Notes under the pieces: model-generated
Database searches by the model: none
Seen by the model: the letters and a program-made list of their open reading frames with translations, nothing else
What the model was told of the DNA's origin: nothing
Made by a program: the position numbers and the translations under genes
NCBI GenBank assembly: GCA_902801205.1
Contig: CADCHE010000005.1
Coordinates: 89,543-153,542, forward strand
DNA: 64,000 bases
DNA from: an uncultured Bacteroidia bacterium
Lineage (GTDB): Bacteria; Bacteroidota; Bacteroidia; Bacteroidales; UBA932
Direction of reading: 5' to 3'
In this document: one piece after another, positions 63,737 through 64,000 of the stretch
Layout: every line of letters starts with the position of its first letter
Numbering within the stretch: position 1 is the stretch's first letter

Positions 63737-64000
63737 ATGACACGAAGAATCGTCCTCCCTGTCCTGGCCCTGAGCCTCCTGGCAGCCCTTCCGGCCCTGG
63801 CGGGAAACAAGAAAGACCTCACCCTCACCTCGCCCGGCGGCGCCATCCGCGCAGAAATCAAAGCGGGCGGAAAGATCACCTATGCCGTCAGCTATGGCGG
63901 GAAACGGATCCTGGACGAAAGTGAAATCGCCCTCAAGCTGGGCGACGGCACCGTCCTGGGTTCCGACAGGAAAGTCAAAGATGTCAAGAAGGGCGAGGTC
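63737..64000 (+). CDS. GH97 family alpha-glycosidase, N-terminal part
   Basis: 88 codons inside the window; the gene continues past the right edge. Signal MTRRIVLPVLALSLLAALPA is followed by KKDLTLTSPGGAIRAEIKA and ITYAVSYGGKRILDESEIAL, the typical opening of the GH97 N-terminal beta-supersandwich (SusB-like alpha-glucosidases and alpha-galactosidases). Catalytic barrel not visible, so inverting or retaining type is unknown. Confidence 0.75.
   Translation, partial: MTRRIVLPVLALSLLAALPALAGNKKDLTLTSPGGAIRAEIKAGGKITYAVSYGGKRILDESEIALKLGDGTVLGSDRKVKDVKKGEV

Noticed and set aside
1-64000. CRISPR array, insertion sequence or prophage
   Set aside because: No regularly spaced repeats, transposase, integrase or phage structural gene was seen on either strand.

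Overview
This is a 64 kb stretch of a high-GC Bacteroidota chromosome, most likely from an uncultured or gut Bacteroidales near the Alistipes/RC9 type. The evidence is the gene content (S46 dipeptidyl-peptidase, C10 protease, BACON lipoprotein, EF-G2 paralogue, MBOAT/SGNH cassette, GH2/GH29/GH97 glycosidases with signal peptides). It also includes AT-rich intergenic promoters of the Bacteroidetes type (-33 TTTG / -7 TAnnTTTG). The genus assignment is inference. No tRNA, rRNA, CRISPR array, prophage or insertion sequence was recognised, and no gap between genes exceeds 300 bases.

Layout. 1-3893 (minus): murA (cut by the window edge) and murB for peptidoglycan precursors, behind a secreted GH2 glycosidase with a carbohydrate-binding tail. 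3960-6277 (plus): metY (sulfur assimilation) and an EEP-family lipoprotein. 6299-8137 (minus): Xaa-Pro aminopeptidase. 8252-12997 (plus): two small related lipoproteins with miaA, then purE, gdhA and a hotdog thioesterase. 13233-16139 (minus): M16 peptidase lipoprotein. 16225-18069 (plus): smpB and a GH29 fucosidase. 18075-19421 (minus): metK behind a SAM-II-like riboswitch. 19562-27335 (plus): a tight run of exported proteins (metallophosphoesterase, EEP phosphatase, M3 peptidase, beta-barrel, six-hairpin glycosidase). 27332-28336 (minus): manA. 28409-33362 (plus): RNase R and a large secreted six-hairpin protein. 33366-39234 (minus): a LysM, two SGNH, MBOAT and CYTH run that looks like a cell-wall O-acylation system. 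39321-40190 (plus): an unusual lipoprotein-flavin-domain fusion. 40449-42602 (minus): EF-G2. 42705-44174: a tiny HTH-like protein, a divergent XRE regulator, and rnhB. 44187-47995 (plus): S46 peptidase, Mrp ATPase, DUF4890-like protein. 47938-57217 (minus): wecC, wecB, glycosyltransferase, YfhO, BACON lipoprotein and C10 protease, nearly all overlapping or within about 10 nt. 57346-64000 (plus): mutS, a beta-helix protein, a GH106-like glycosidase, and the start of a GH97 enzyme.

How it works together. Housekeeping genes (cell wall, translation, DNA repair, one-carbon and sulfur metabolism, purine and glutamate synthesis) alternate with secreted glycan and peptide degradation genes. No SusC/SusD pair is present, so these glycosidases are not in a classical polysaccharide utilisation locus. 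The envelope theme is strong: murA/murB, a putative peptidoglycan O-acetylation cassette, and a ManNAcA-type surface polysaccharide segment.

The most interesting non-coding observations are three. The first is a structured repeat present twice in convergent gaps, whose conserved core and covarying stems argue for a real folded element. The second is the metK riboswitch. The third is a set of promoters lying only 5-10 nt from start codons, implying near-leaderless mRNAs.
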